64,000 bases of DNA from Bugulina stolonifera (Eukaryota; Bryozoa; Gymnolaemata; Cheilostomatida; Bugulidae): the NCBI GenBank assembly GCA_935421135.1, contig OW285196.1, forward strand, positions 13,327,001 through 13,391,000. Reading direction: 5' to 3'. The translations under genes were made by a program, and so were the position numbers. Of the stretch, positions 1-11,501 are shown in pieces. Every line of letters begins with the position of its first letter. The stretch's first letter is position 1. The notes under the pieces are model-generated. The model saw nothing but the letters and a program-made list of their open reading frames with translations. It ran no database searches and was not told the DNA's origin.

Positions 1-1711
1 CTCTATCTTGTTGGTGAACAGCTAATTTTTTTAAGGTTAGCAAATCGCAGTAGGGTAATGGTTAATAATGCTTAGGTTTAAAGCCACTTAATGAGTTGAC
101 CATTTTTCAGTTTTACAGTTTACCTTTTTGAGAAAATCGACAGATGTGGGCACAGTATTCTCTCTATAGACGTTTAACGACCACTTGCTTTTGATTAACG
201 ATGAAAAACTATTTCAACTCCTCAGAACTCCATCTAAAAATGTCATCATCTAACTTTTCTGGTACTGCCCAACGTCTGATACTGCTATATAAATTATATT
301 TTGCTATTCAAAGAATTTAACATGTTAATGGTAGTGGTTCTACCACAGGTACTTCTACGTAATGCTCTGTTAGTGTAAACAATCGTGATGGAGACTTGAA
401 CTGCAGAATTGTTGCGCTACATGCTGCCCTGCGTGTTCGAGTTAATTGGCTGAGATTGGTAAGGTATGAAAGTTGCTTGCAGCGCAGAGAAATGAGACCT
501 GCTTTGATTGTCAAATATTACACCTTGTTTAAAGTATTGTTCTAATTGATTAGATGCTGTCAGTCACCAGATGTTGATGCTCTCAATTAATGTTCCTGAA
601 AGTTGAAAAGACCCAGATACAAGCATCTTTAATGGGATCCTTGTTAAGAACACGTTGCACTCTGACAATGTACGAAAAGGTATTAACATTGTTCTTGTAC
701 ACATCACTAACCAGTAGTGCATAGGCCTAAAATACAGCTATGTTTGATAATATTCATTCTCAACAGCGGAATATGTCTCGGGTTGACACAAATTGTGAAT
801 GGGTGCAATTCCCATGGGGTTTCAGTACAGGTGATGTGCTGTGTTCAACCTTGTTTAGTCTCACAAGACTGTGTCCGCCTGAACACAGACGGTCATTATG
901 TACGAGTATATATGGGTATATCCATTATATAACTTATAATTATATTGTTTCTCAACTGTATAATAAATCATCTGTGGTCTTTTGCTTTGCACTTAGATGG
1001 GCGTAGCATATTTTACTAGCGGGTTTGGAGCACTGTATACCCACATGTACATAACATGCGCAGCGCAAATGATGCCAATACCATGTACAAACAACATATA
1101 TACTACATGTATGTAAATTATCAGAGTGTTCACATTTGAACAGCAATATTGTCTTCTTGTTGCCTAAACTCTTTTTAGAGCAGCAAAGATCTATTTGTTC
1201 TACCAACCTTGTATTCATAAGTTTGCTGTATGTCACCAAAAAGTAGCAAACACCACAGCGTCTTCCCCTCAGTAATTGGCCAATCTTGTGGCGTTGCAAA
1301 GAATTCGGGTGCTAGTGATGATTTGTATAGTGCATACCGTACATACATGTACATGCATGGTATTTCTGGCATAGGCCTCCATTAAAAATAATATAGCATA
1401 CACCACGTATAACTTTGTAAAAGTACATGCCCACCTAGCTACACTGTTATCATTTCAATGTTTTCAGTTCTTGCAGAAGTTGTCTTCTCTCCATTTAGTG
1501 TTGGTCGTAGTCTGTTGTCACTTTAATTGATGATGATACATGTTCTTGTTAACTACTTATTAAACCAAACCAAATAAAATGATTGAAATGGGGAACTCCA
1601 ATTATTTAGGCACCTAAACATTATATTGTGTACTTCCCCTTGAAACAAAAAGCATAATCTAATACACAATGAGACACGATTGATTAAATTGAAAGTCGTT
1701 TTACATGGCAC

Positions 1712-2039
1712 CTACAAATGAACAGGTTTTGACTTGACCATAAATGGCTGACACGCATTGATTTCAAAGCTAGTATTACATCTTTTATCTCTATTGGTAA
1801 AATATACGATGCAATGGCCAATAGCTTCTAGAACGTCTTCCATATTTTCTCTTCTATAGTCTGCTACCAACCGATGCAGACTGTTGCGTAATGGCCTTGT
1901 TTCGGTCGATTCTTTCTTTACGGCTGGTTCACCCCTGTCTGCCAATTCTAGTGCAACCTGTATTGCCACATCTTCTGTTTTGATTATTGAAATTAACTTC
2001 CACACATTGGGATGTCTGTGTCCAACCAAAGACTTGATC
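1712..2039 (-). pseudogene. MULE-type transposase, C-terminal exon remnant (left arm)
   Basis: An open exon follows a 3' splice site (ctgtag, exon from 2039 downwards). It encodes the tail typical of MULE transposase-domain proteins of animals: a GHRHPNVWKLI motif, then a basic KKES..TRPLRN stretch and LHRLVADYRR...VLEAIGH. This is the region downstream of the DDE core in that family. No exons for the DDE catalytic core or the zinc finger were found in the arm, so it is most likely a fragment. The C-terminus runs about 20 residues beyond the right-arm copy, which stops after HFINRVM. The family call rests on motif memory. Confidence 0.55.
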
Positions 2040-2680
2040 CTACAGGAAGATTGTGGCGAATAAATCTTTTAGTAAGAAAGCAGACACAGCCCGAATATGT
2101 ACATCTACATGTATATGTATAACTACGTAAATTTCAGTAGATTGCCCTAGTACGGGTTGCTAGTCAGAGAATTAGTATTTAGCTGGCATTTACATGTAGT
2201 TAGCATATGTCGCAATAATTGAATCAAGTTATTAAGCAATAATACAAACATACGAGTACATGTACTAACATAAATGTACATTATGTCACATGCCTAAAAT
2301 AATGCTTAAAACCAAAATTTTGCTCATGGAAAATCATTTTATTTACTTTAGACTAACATACAATTCCGCATCCTGTGACCACACAACATTTTGTTTGTGA
2401 ACTTTCACTGAATTCATTATCAGTTTTCGGAATCAGTTGCAGTTGGCCAGTTGTATTACATAAGTTTAATATCTAAACTAGTAGAAAATTCAAGGGAATA
2501 CCAGATGAACAGAAAGAATAATAAAATTTTTCTGTATTAATGACATGTACTGGTATATCAATAATGTACATACAATGTTTTGCTCGGCCCTATCTCAATT
2601 CTGTGGCCATGTCAGTGACACTGTTTTTCACAAAATGTATTTCAACCATTTGGTACTAATAAGCTATTGGTCATATTTAG

Positions 2681-2724
2681 AAGTTGTCCTCTCCCAAGAG
2701 ATCATTTGGGAGAGGACAACTTCT
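2681..2724. repeat. Short perfect hairpin
   Basis: The stem AGAAGTTGTCCTCTCCCAA is followed after about 7 bases by its reverse complement. The same hairpin, slightly eroded, lies at 6621-6670 in the right arm. Confidence 0.8.
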
Positions 2725-3086
2725 GATTATGATCAATGGGCAATGTTCAGCCCATAGAATTTTATGGTTCAGCCCCACCTAGCCATTCCAAACACAACCA
2801 ATATTAGCTTACCTTGTATCACCTTGACATAAGGAGCACAGCTTCCCATTATTACCAAATAGGCTCAAGCAAAGTGGCCAGAGACGAAAACTGCATTAAC
2901 TTTGTACAATTCATTTTTTGTAGCACTATGTTTTGGTACGTCATGTCGTTAAAACGGTTAATTCTATTCTACATTATTATATAACAACTAAAAGTCCACG
3001 AACTACTAAAAATGCAAAGCCAACAGTTCTCGCATAAGCACGAATTAAAATTTATAGAACTATTTACAGTACACGATAGAAATTGC

Positions 3087-3272
3087 CTCTAGTTGCATGC
3101 AAATCCCATAATATTTTATTCAGTATCTTATCCACACTTGTGACTTTGTATATTAGCAACTATTAGACTACTACTACATGTAGTAGTAGTCTAATAGTTG
3201 CTAATATACAAAGTCACAAGTATGGATAGGATACTGAATAAAATACTATGGGATTTGCATGCAACTAGAGTT
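3087..3272. repeat. Near-perfect 186-bp palindrome
   Basis: Two arms of about 93 bases meet at the centre ACTACTACATGTAGTAGT near 3181, with only a few mismatches. The palindrome is absent from the partner position of the right arm, so it arrived after the large inverted duplication or was lost from one arm. It fits a foldback MITE. Confidence 0.85.
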
Positions 3273-3305
3273 ATGCCCCTGGCCTGATAACGATAGAGGG
3301 AAATT

Positions 3306-3560
3306 TTGAAAAAGGCAGTTCAAAACTGGACAGTTTGAAACAGCACAGCTCGAAACTGTGTGGATTACATTTAGAAGAACAAAACTTGCAGATAATTAAT
3401 TTTATCTAATTAATATAACTGATTAAATGAACAAAATAGTAGTAAAAACAAAAATTAGTTGAAATCTAGTGGTTGGGGCATGGGGTTAGGCGTTTCGAAC
3501 TGTGCGTTGTTGAACTGTCCACTTTCGAAACGTCTCGTTTCGAACTGTCTTTTTCGAACA
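3306..3560. mobile_element. MITE with repeated TTCGAACTGT-type termini
   Basis: Both ends consist of several degenerate copies of a 10-11 bp word (TTCGAACTGT or its reverse complement), pointing inward from opposite ends around a unique AT-rich core. Related copies lie at 4725-4978 and 11181-11263. No coding capacity is seen. The superfamily is unknown. Confidence 0.6.
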
Positions 3561-3582
3561 TTTGCACATTCGTACTAAATAA

Positions 3583-3932
3583 TCAAGTTACACCTATTTT
3601 GTGTGGATCCTTGGTTTTTGATATTTTAATGTGTTACGGTCACTCCTGGTAATACCAATTCTACGACCAGTAGGCTGTTGGCTTTACTTATTGTTAGGTT
3701 TATATACGTATACAATGTACATGTATATGTGATTGTATGGTTGGATGATATGTAGGGGTGGGTAACTTATCAGAGAATGTATACGTGTACATTGTATACG
3801 TATATAAACTTAACAATAAGTAAAACCAACAGCCTGCTGGTCGTAGAATTGGTATTACCAGATTGGCTGTAACATATTCAAACATGAAAAACCAAGGATC
3901 CATACAAAAATAAGTGTAACTTGGTAACTTGG
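3583..3932. mobile_element. Foldback MITE, about 350 bp
   Basis: Arms 3583-3725 and 3780-3932 are reverse complements with scattered mismatches. They share CAAGTTACACCTATTTTGT at the outside and the segment that spells CCAACAGCCTGCTGGTCGTA. A loop of about 50 bp is rich in TACATGTA-like words. Confidence 0.75.
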
Positions 3933-4724
3933 TTACTTGGTACAATGCACATATTATACATGTAGATGTACATGTGTGCGTATTAAACACAGTTCTACAA
4001 AGGGGTACAGTGTTTGCTACAAAGGGGTACGTTGTTTGCTACATGACTGCTAAGGGGTACCTAGGCTAAAAGAGGTTGGTTATACAGTGATGATTTTTTA
4101 ATCAAGGGATTTATAATTATAGAAGTTCGGAAGTGTAGAAATTCTAGATTGCCTTTGTTCTTCATAAAAAGTTTAACAGGGAAAGCTGTTTTATTTTATC
4201 CAGCAGCAAATTTAACCATTAATTACATGTAGTTTTAATATTAAGCGTGAGAAATTTTTATTGTAATAATAATTATAGTTTTATAATAATCAACCTGTCC
4301 AGGATGATGTTTTGCTGAGGTGCTGCTTATGATTTGACAATAAACCATTATATTCACAACTTGCTGTGCAAATGAAGAAACAGTGCTACAAGTAATTTTA
4401 AATAAATATCATGTAATATTGGTATGCAAATAATATACATGTAATATCAAAGTCCTACTTTCAACCGATATCCATCTAACTGAATTGTATTTTACTGAGT
4501 CTAGGTGACTGATGCCAAAAAAAGCTGAGCTTAACCAGTGTAAAAACCATAAAACACTACAATCGATGAAAGTTATATAATGCGTTACGCAGTTATCATA
4601 TCACTAAATAATAAATAAATAAAAATTTCAAACCATACTGAATTTGTATACTTGTTTAACTGATGCATTTTAATAATGTATACATGCACTGCATACCACA
4701 TGACTGCTAAGGGGTACTAACCTG

Positions 4725-4978
4725 ACTAGACGTTTTATAACTGGACGATTTGCAAACTCAAACCCTAACCCCCCTCCCCCCCCCCCCAGATTCAGAACTT
4801 TAATTATTATATTTTTTTATTCTTGTGTTTTTTTTTGGTTTTCACAACAAACTTGTAGAGCACTAAAATAAATTTGTTATCCATGGGCTATGCTCTTCTA
4901 AATGTAATTCTACACAGTTTAAAACGTTCCAGTTTCGAAACGTCTTGTTTCAAACTTTCGTGTTCAAATGTTCCTTTG
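4725..4978. mobile_element. Second TTCGAACTGT-type MITE in the repeat spacer
   Basis: The left end (TAGACGTTTTATAACTGGAC) and right end (CAGTTTCGAAACGTCTTGTT) match the terminal words of the 3306-3560 element. The core carries a long poly-C tract at 4768-4787. It fills most of the spacer between the two arms of the giant inverted repeat. Confidence 0.5.
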
Positions 4979-5204
4979 CCACTGAATTTGAAGGTAAAGA
5001 CTGCAATCAGTTTTGAAGTCATAATACACACAATACACATATTGAATTGAATACACACAATGTCCTGTTTCAAGGGGATGGCAATGTTTGTAAGCATACA
5101 CAAAAATGTACTTGTAAATTCACAATCATGTCCACTTAATAAACATATACTACTATAGCTTGTGTAATATAGAATGCTGCTATATCACGGGTTCCCAACC
5201 TTTT

Positions 5205-8200
5205 TTTAGCCTAAGTACCCCTAGCAGTCATGTGGCAAACAACGTACCCCTTTGTAACAAAACACTGTCTTTGATCTAATTCGATTAATGTTGCATGTAT
5301 ACATTATTAAAATGCATCACTTAAACAAGTATACAGATGCAGTATAGTAGGAAATTTTAATTTATCAATTATTTAGTGATAACTGCGTCTGCGTAATATA
5401 ACTTTCACCGACTGTAGTGTTTTATGGCTTTCACACTGGTTTAGCTGAACTTTATCTGCATCAGTCAATTAAGCTCAGTGAAATATAGTGTTCAATTATA
5501 TGGATATCAGTTGAAAGTAGGACTTAGATATTATATTCTTTGCATACCAATATTACATGATATCTATTTAAAATTGCTTGTATAACTGTTTCTTCATTTG
5601 CACGGCAAGTTGTGGATATAATGGTTTATTGTCAAATCATAGGCCCTTTAGGTCTATTGCATTGTAGAACCTTACTCAACTTGCTATTTGTAGCATGTTG
5701 CTGTGCTTAATATGCGTGGCTTATACGAAGAAGCAGACTATAAAAATCCTGGAGTCTTTTACAGGTAGATAATATGTTAGAACTCTCCACTGGTACAACC
5801 ATGCCTGATGACCTTACTTTCATATAAACAAATCGTGGTGGTGGTGGAAGTGCTGTTTACAGAGGTTTCATATAATAATCAAAAATGGTGAAATGATAAT
5901 CAACATATACTGGTGCTGTGTAGGAAGAGACAGACTTGGATCTAAGGGATCTTTAAAGATGGATGGACCTCGGGTAGCCTAAGTAACTTTAGTAGGATTC
6001 TTAAAAATTCTAGCTGGTAGATCTTAGGTAAAGGTAATGCTTTATTGGCTGTTAAATGTCAACATTGTGTGGAAATGTCATCTTCTAGTCTTATAATATA
6101 CTCGTGGATTACCAATTTGACCTTTATTCATATTGCATATACATTGTATGTGTTACATTGTAAATACATTTTCTTTATTCACTAACTGTATCTGCAAACT
6201 ATTTTCAAAATGGCCACCACTTGGTATTATAAAAATAGTGTCTATGAATATGTAAAATTCATACACCAGTATTGTAACTAGTTCTGTGTGATAAATTTTA
6301 ATTCATGCTTATGTGAAAACTGTTGCTTTTGCATTTTTAATAGTTCATGAACTTTAACCTGTTATATAATAATGTAGAATAGAATTAACCCTTTTAACGA
6401 CATGACGTACCAAAACATAGTGCTACAAAAAATAAATTGTACAAAGTTAATGCAGTTTTCGTCTCTGGCCACTTAGCTTGAGCCTATTTGGTAATAATGG
6501 GAAGCTATACTCCTTGTGTCAAGGCGATACAAGGTAAGCTAATATTGGTTGTGTTTGGAATGGCTAGGTGGGGCTGAACCATAAAATTCTATGGGCTGAA
6601 CATTGCCCATTGATCATAATCAGAAGTTGCCCTCTCCCAAATGATCTTCTGGAAGAGGACAACTTCTAGTTATGATCATTAGCGTTGTAGTACCAAATGG
6701 TTGAAATACATTAGGTGAAAAACAGTGACAGTGACATGACCACAGAAATTAAATAGGGCCTAGCAAAACATTGTATGTGCATTATTGGTACACATGTACA
6801 TGTTGTTAATACAGAAAAAAAAATCATTGTATTTTTCCTGTATACATTTTATTATTTTCCATTAATTTAAATATTAGAATATACATAGTAATTGGCTGCT
6901 GTCTAAGTTGTAGGTTTACACAGTAATCAGCAACAAATGCAAAGTGAATAGTTTAGTAGAACTATTCCCAAACTAGATTTTTAGCTATTTACAATGAAGT
7001 GGCTGATGCATATCTAAAATGTAGTTTCAGCCAAAACAATGCAGCAACTATTTCATTAAGATGACATGGAACTTTAAAAGATGGTAAAGTCAGAGCAAAC
7101 CCCTCCTTGCTTTTTCTTTTTATGAGGTGAATTCACTTAGCAAACTAATATTGACTACAAGCAGAAGTCTGGTTATAAAAAAATTCTTTTAGGCGTGTGA
7201 AATAATGCATATACATGTACATTGTACGTATGTATTGCTGCTAAATAACTTAAATAACTTGTTGGCATCAGTGCGACCTAACTAATACTAATTCTCTGAC
7301 TAGCAACCCGTACTAGGGCAATCTTTTGAAATTGACATAATTATACATATACTGCACATGTAGATGTATGTATTCGGGCTGTGTCTGGTTTCTTACTAAA
7401 ATATTTATTTGCCACAATCTTGCTGTAGGATCAAGTCTTTGACTGGACAAAGGCATCCGAGTATATGGAAGTTAATTTCGATAATTAACAAAGAGGATGT
7501 GGCAGTTCAGACTGCATTGAAGTCAGCAGACAGGGGTGAACCACCCAGAAAGAAAGTGTCAACTGAAACGAGAAGATTAGAAAATAGGCTACATAGGCTG
7601 GTCGCCGACTATTATAGAAGACAAAACATGGAGGACTTCCTCAAAGCAATCGACCACAACATCCGCCACTTCATCAACAGAGTGATGTAACTTTTAAATA
7701 ATATTAGGATGTCAAGCTAAAGCATTTACAGCAATATATGTATAAGTGTCTAAATAGTTTAAATTTTATACTTGCAATAAGGGATTTTGTTTGTTTTGGT
7801 TAAATGAATATGTAAAACGACCATATATTACCATCAAATTTTGTGAACAGACTACGACTAACACTAAACGAAGAGAAGACAACTTCTGCAAGAACTGAAA
7901 ACATTGAAATGATAACAGTGTAGTTAGGTGGGCATGTACTTTTACAAAAATATACGTCGTGTATGCTATATTATTTTCAATGGAGGTCTATGCCAGAAAT
8001 ACCATGCATGTACATGTATATGCGGTATGTACTATACAAATATTTACGAGCGCTCCCTTGCAACCCTTTGCAACGCCACAAGATTGGCCAATTACTAAGG
8101 AGAAGGTGCTGTGGTGTTTGCTGATTTTTGGTGACATACAGCAAACTTATGAATACAAGGTTGGTAGAACAAATAGATCTTTTCTGCTCTAAAAAGAGTT

Positions 8201-9635
8201 TAGGCAACAAGAAGACAATATTGCTGTTCAAATGTGAACACTCTGATAATTTACATACATGTAGTATATATGTTGTTTGTACATGGTATTGGCATCATTT
8301 GCGCTGCGCATGTTATGTACATGTGGGTATACAGTGCTCCAAACCCGCTAGTAAAATATGCTACGACCATCTAAGTGCAAAGCAAAAGACCACAGATGAT
8401 TTATTATACAGTTGAGAAACAATATAATTATAAGTTATATAATGGATATACCCATATATACTCGTACATCATGACCGTGCGTGTTCAGGCGGACACAGTT
8501 TTGTGAGACTAAACAAGGTTGAACACAGCACATCACCTGTACTGAAACCCCATGGGAATTGCACCCATTCACAATTTGTGTCAACCCGAGACATATTCTG
8601 CTGTTGAAAATGAATATTATCAAACATAACTCTATTTTAGGCCTATGCACTACTGGTTAGTGATGTGTACAAGAACAATGTTAATACCTTTTCGTACATT
8701 GTCAGAGTGCAACGTGTTCTTAACAAGGATCCCATTAAAGATGCTTGTATCTGGGTCTTTTCAACTTTCAGGAACATTAATTGAGAGCATCAACATCTGG
8801 TGACTGACAGCATCTAATCAATTAGAACAATACTTTAAACAAGGTGTAATATTTGACAATCGAAGCAGGTCTAATTTCTCTGCGCTGCAAGCAACTTTCA
8901 TACCTTACCAATCTCAGCCAATTAACTCGAACACACAGGGCAGGATGTAGCGCAACAACTCTGCAGTTCAAGTCTCCATCACGATTGTTTACACTAACAG
9001 AGCATTACGTAGAAGTACCTGTGGTAGAACCACTACCATTAACATGTTAAATTCTTTGAATAGCAAAATATAATTTATATAGCAGTATCAGACGTTGGGC
9101 AGTACCAGAAAAGTTAGATGATGACATTTTTAGATGGAGTTCTGAGGAGTTGAAATAGTTTTTCATCGTTAATCAAAAGCAAGTGGTCGTTAAACGTCTA
9201 TAGAGAGAATACTGCGCCCACATCTGTCGATTTTCTCAAAAAGGTAAACTGTGAAACTGAAAAATGGTCAACTCAATAGCTATTTTCTTACAATATCATG
9301 ACGGGCATGTATAGTTAACTTACAATCTGCTAGTTTCCACTCATTAGCCAATCTGACCTGAGTTGAGTCAAACTACATGTAACCTATATACTTATTCAAG
9401 AGAGAGTCTTCCCTCAATCCTTCCATTGTGAGATCGGAGAGTAGCAGCTTGACATCTGTTTTCTTAAATCCTGCTGAAAGTATACGCCTAGTTAACATAG
9501 AAATTTAAAGAAAAAAACTGAGTTGGAGCAGAGATAGTACATGTATTAGGTGGATTTAAACCTATGCATTTAAACATTACCCTACTGCGACTATTTAGCC
9601 TTGAAAAAATTAGCTGTTCACCAGCAAGATAGAGT
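5205..9635. repeat. Right arm of giant inverted repeat
   Basis: This is the reverse-complement partner of 1-4715. It is broken by a 263-bp stretch (about 9281-9543) that is absent from the left arm; that stretch contains the terminal exon described at 9414-9712. Positions 5640-6285 also lack a clear partner. The two arms carry divergently oriented transposase exons, with the spacer 4716-5204 between them. Confidence 0.9.
7429..7690 (+). pseudogene. MULE-type transposase, C-terminal exon remnant (right arm)
   Basis: This is the inverted-repeat counterpart of 1712-2039. The exon begins after ttgctgtag at 7428 with IKSLTGQRHPSIWKLI. It continues through EPPRKK, LHRLVADYYRRQNMEDFLKAIDHNIRHF and stops at 7690. 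It keeps the canonical family ending (…DHNIRHF), so its reading frame looks better preserved than the left copy. No upstream transposase exon was detected between 5205 and 7428. Confidence 0.55.
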
Positions 9636-9712
9636 CCAAGTCCATTGGGTTTAATACAGCACAAAGCTTTGTCTTGAAGCTGTTTACTGCTGAACTTGGA
9701 TTTTACCACTTT
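9414..9712 (-). CDS. Unrecognised gene, two 3'-terminal exons
   Basis: On the minus strand an exon of about 130 nt (9581 to about 9712) follows a strong polypyrimidine tract. It reads KSKFSSKQLQDKALCC, then NGLGLYLAGEQLIFSRLNSRSR, and ends at a gtaatg donor. Bases 1-57 of the window, in the other repeat arm, preserve the same frame as LYLVGEQLIF.RL..RSR, which supports coding. A phase-compatible terminal exon starts at 9470 or 9473 (QDLRKQMSS…) and stops at 9414. An alternative frame of that exon is also open (FKKTDVKLLLSDLTMEGLRE…YM). I do not recognise the protein. More 5' exons may include 11442-11501. Confidence 0.4.
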
Positions 9713-11441
9713 AACTTTGCAAGTAAGAGAGGGAGGCAGGAGGCAGAGAGATTGTAAGGCAGACTGTAAATACCTGTAAGTCTATTACTATTTTACTATT
9801 CATAGCAATGTAACTTAAAGTAATGTAAAACATGTACTACTATGTGTAACCTCTAATGTAAGCGAATGGGATGGTGTATTTATATCTACATGTTAGCCAG
9901 AGATAGAAAAAATAGGATCACTGGTAATAAAAATTATATCTGTAATAGAAGGTGAAATGCTTGTAGACAGACAACTCACTTGAAAGGACTAGTGCATACA
10001 TGGAGCTGATGACGGTCAGAATGTCCATAGTTCACTAGGCCTGTTTGAAGGTGACCGCTTCACGGCTGCAATGTCTATAATTGAGGCAGACAGAGGAAAG
10101 ATGCACCACGCTGACACTAATTGTTTGACAATGCTAGAAGATGGGAGTCCCATTTCAACCAACTCGTACTCCTACAATCAGTGATGAATACGTCAGTTAT
10201 AATATGCTTTGCTGAATAAACAAAGATACTTACAATACTCACTTATGTGAGTTCCCAACGCATGTTATTGATCTAATACTCATATACATGTATGGCAGAA
10301 AAGCAGATGTGTAGTTACTTGGTATACTAGCAACTAGTTTTTTCAACTTGAGCCAAAGTGTGTTTAGGTCAAGTAAACTAACGGCAGCAAACAAACTGTT
10401 GACATACGGTGTAGCATAAATATTTTAGAAAGTCAATAGTATAAACATGGTATTAGAAAAAAGAGTTTCAAAACTAACAGTCCCAGTACCAGTGAGATGT
10501 AATTTTCCTGCAGCGTAATACACTGGTCAATTTGCTGTGTATTAGCCTACAAATAGGACAGTGATAAGTATCTGTTGAATAAAAAAATAAAGGCAAACAG
10601 TTAGGAACTTTAAGGTGAGGTTTGACTAAAAATTCACTGCAAACATGACAAATAAAACAAAAGTGTGGACAGATGAAATAGCCACTATACCATTAACTAG
10701 ACTTTCACTTTGACTACAAACTTACAATTATTAAATTATTATTATAATTTGCATAATACTACATCTTTTTTCTAATAAAGCTCGATCCTATAATAATACT
10801 AAGCATTACAGCTAAAGTAATTATATTATATTATAATAAATAATTATTTTATAATTCTAAGTTTTAAAAGTCAAGCTATAAATTAAAATTAAAAAAATAC
10901 TAAGCTTTACTTAACACCAGCTGATTGACAAGGTTTTGGTGAAAAAAAGTTGTAACACTCGTTTCACTCTATAGCCATGGTTTATTCAACACAGTATTCT
11001 ACATAAAAGTAGAATAACGATTATTACATTAAAAAATTAGAGAAACTTGATTACTTGTAGGACTTTACAAAGAGAAATTACATTATTGACAGGAAACGGA
11101 AACACTACTCTTTGCATACCATATCGGCAAAAGCTTCACAATAAGAAATAAAAGTTGCTGTAGAGTTGTCTTCTTTTTTACGTTTTCGAACTGTCCGGTT
11201 GCGAATGGTCCGGTTTCGGAATGTCCTTTTTCGAACTGTCTTTTTCGAAATGTCCCTTTACCAAATACAGTATAGTACAACATAGCACTGCGCAGCCTGT
11301 CAAGGCATGGTACAGCACAGCTGCAGAGAGAATAACAGCTATTGCATACATGGAAGTAATATTAGTGTTGTAGTATCTACTAACTATACTCTGTTAGTAC
11401 AGCAGAGTCAGTATTAACAGTAGGCCTAAGTATTTTCATAC
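9713..11441. other. Mostly non-coding stretch, no clear gene
   Basis: AT-rich, with no long ORF. Short open stretches behind plausible minus-strand acceptors occur near 10040-10190 and 10480-10580, but none has a recognisable domain. A one-sided TTCGAACTGT-type MITE end lies at 11181-11263. Confidence 0.5.
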
Positions 11442-11501
11442 CTTGTACTCAATCCTTTCTACTTCGTCTTCGCTGAGCGACGTCCCAAAGTCATCAAAAC
11501 T
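11442..11501 (-). CDS. Candidate 60-nt internal exon, unassigned
   Basis: A clean acceptor (gttccacag) and donor (AAG then gtatgaaa) bound exactly 20 codons in phase 0, reading SFDDFGTSLSEDEVERIEYK. The acidic, well-balanced codon use contrasts with the AT-rich surroundings. It is probably an exon of the same minus-strand gene that ends at 9414, but the intervening exons were not resolved. Confidence 0.4.

Larger units (their letters stand above)
1..4715. repeat. Left arm of giant inverted repeat
   Basis: The sequence matches the reverse complement of 5205-9635. For example, 317-514 pairs with 8853-9050, 717-932 with 8435-8650, and 1712-2039 with 7429-7690. Innermost homology ends near 4715. 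The arm runs off the left window edge, because base 1 already pairs with about 9635. Pairing is not collinear throughout: 3085-4330 (a palindrome, a TTCGAA-type MITE and a foldback) has no good partner in the other arm. Divergence looks like several percent, so this is neither an assembly mirror artefact nor very recent. Confidence 0.9.

Noticed and set aside
952..1372. Overlapping minus-strand ORFs conserved in the right arm at 7959-8415
   Set aside because: Conservation is in all frames because the two arms are DNA-level duplicates; two overlapping frames cannot both be selected and no domain is seen.
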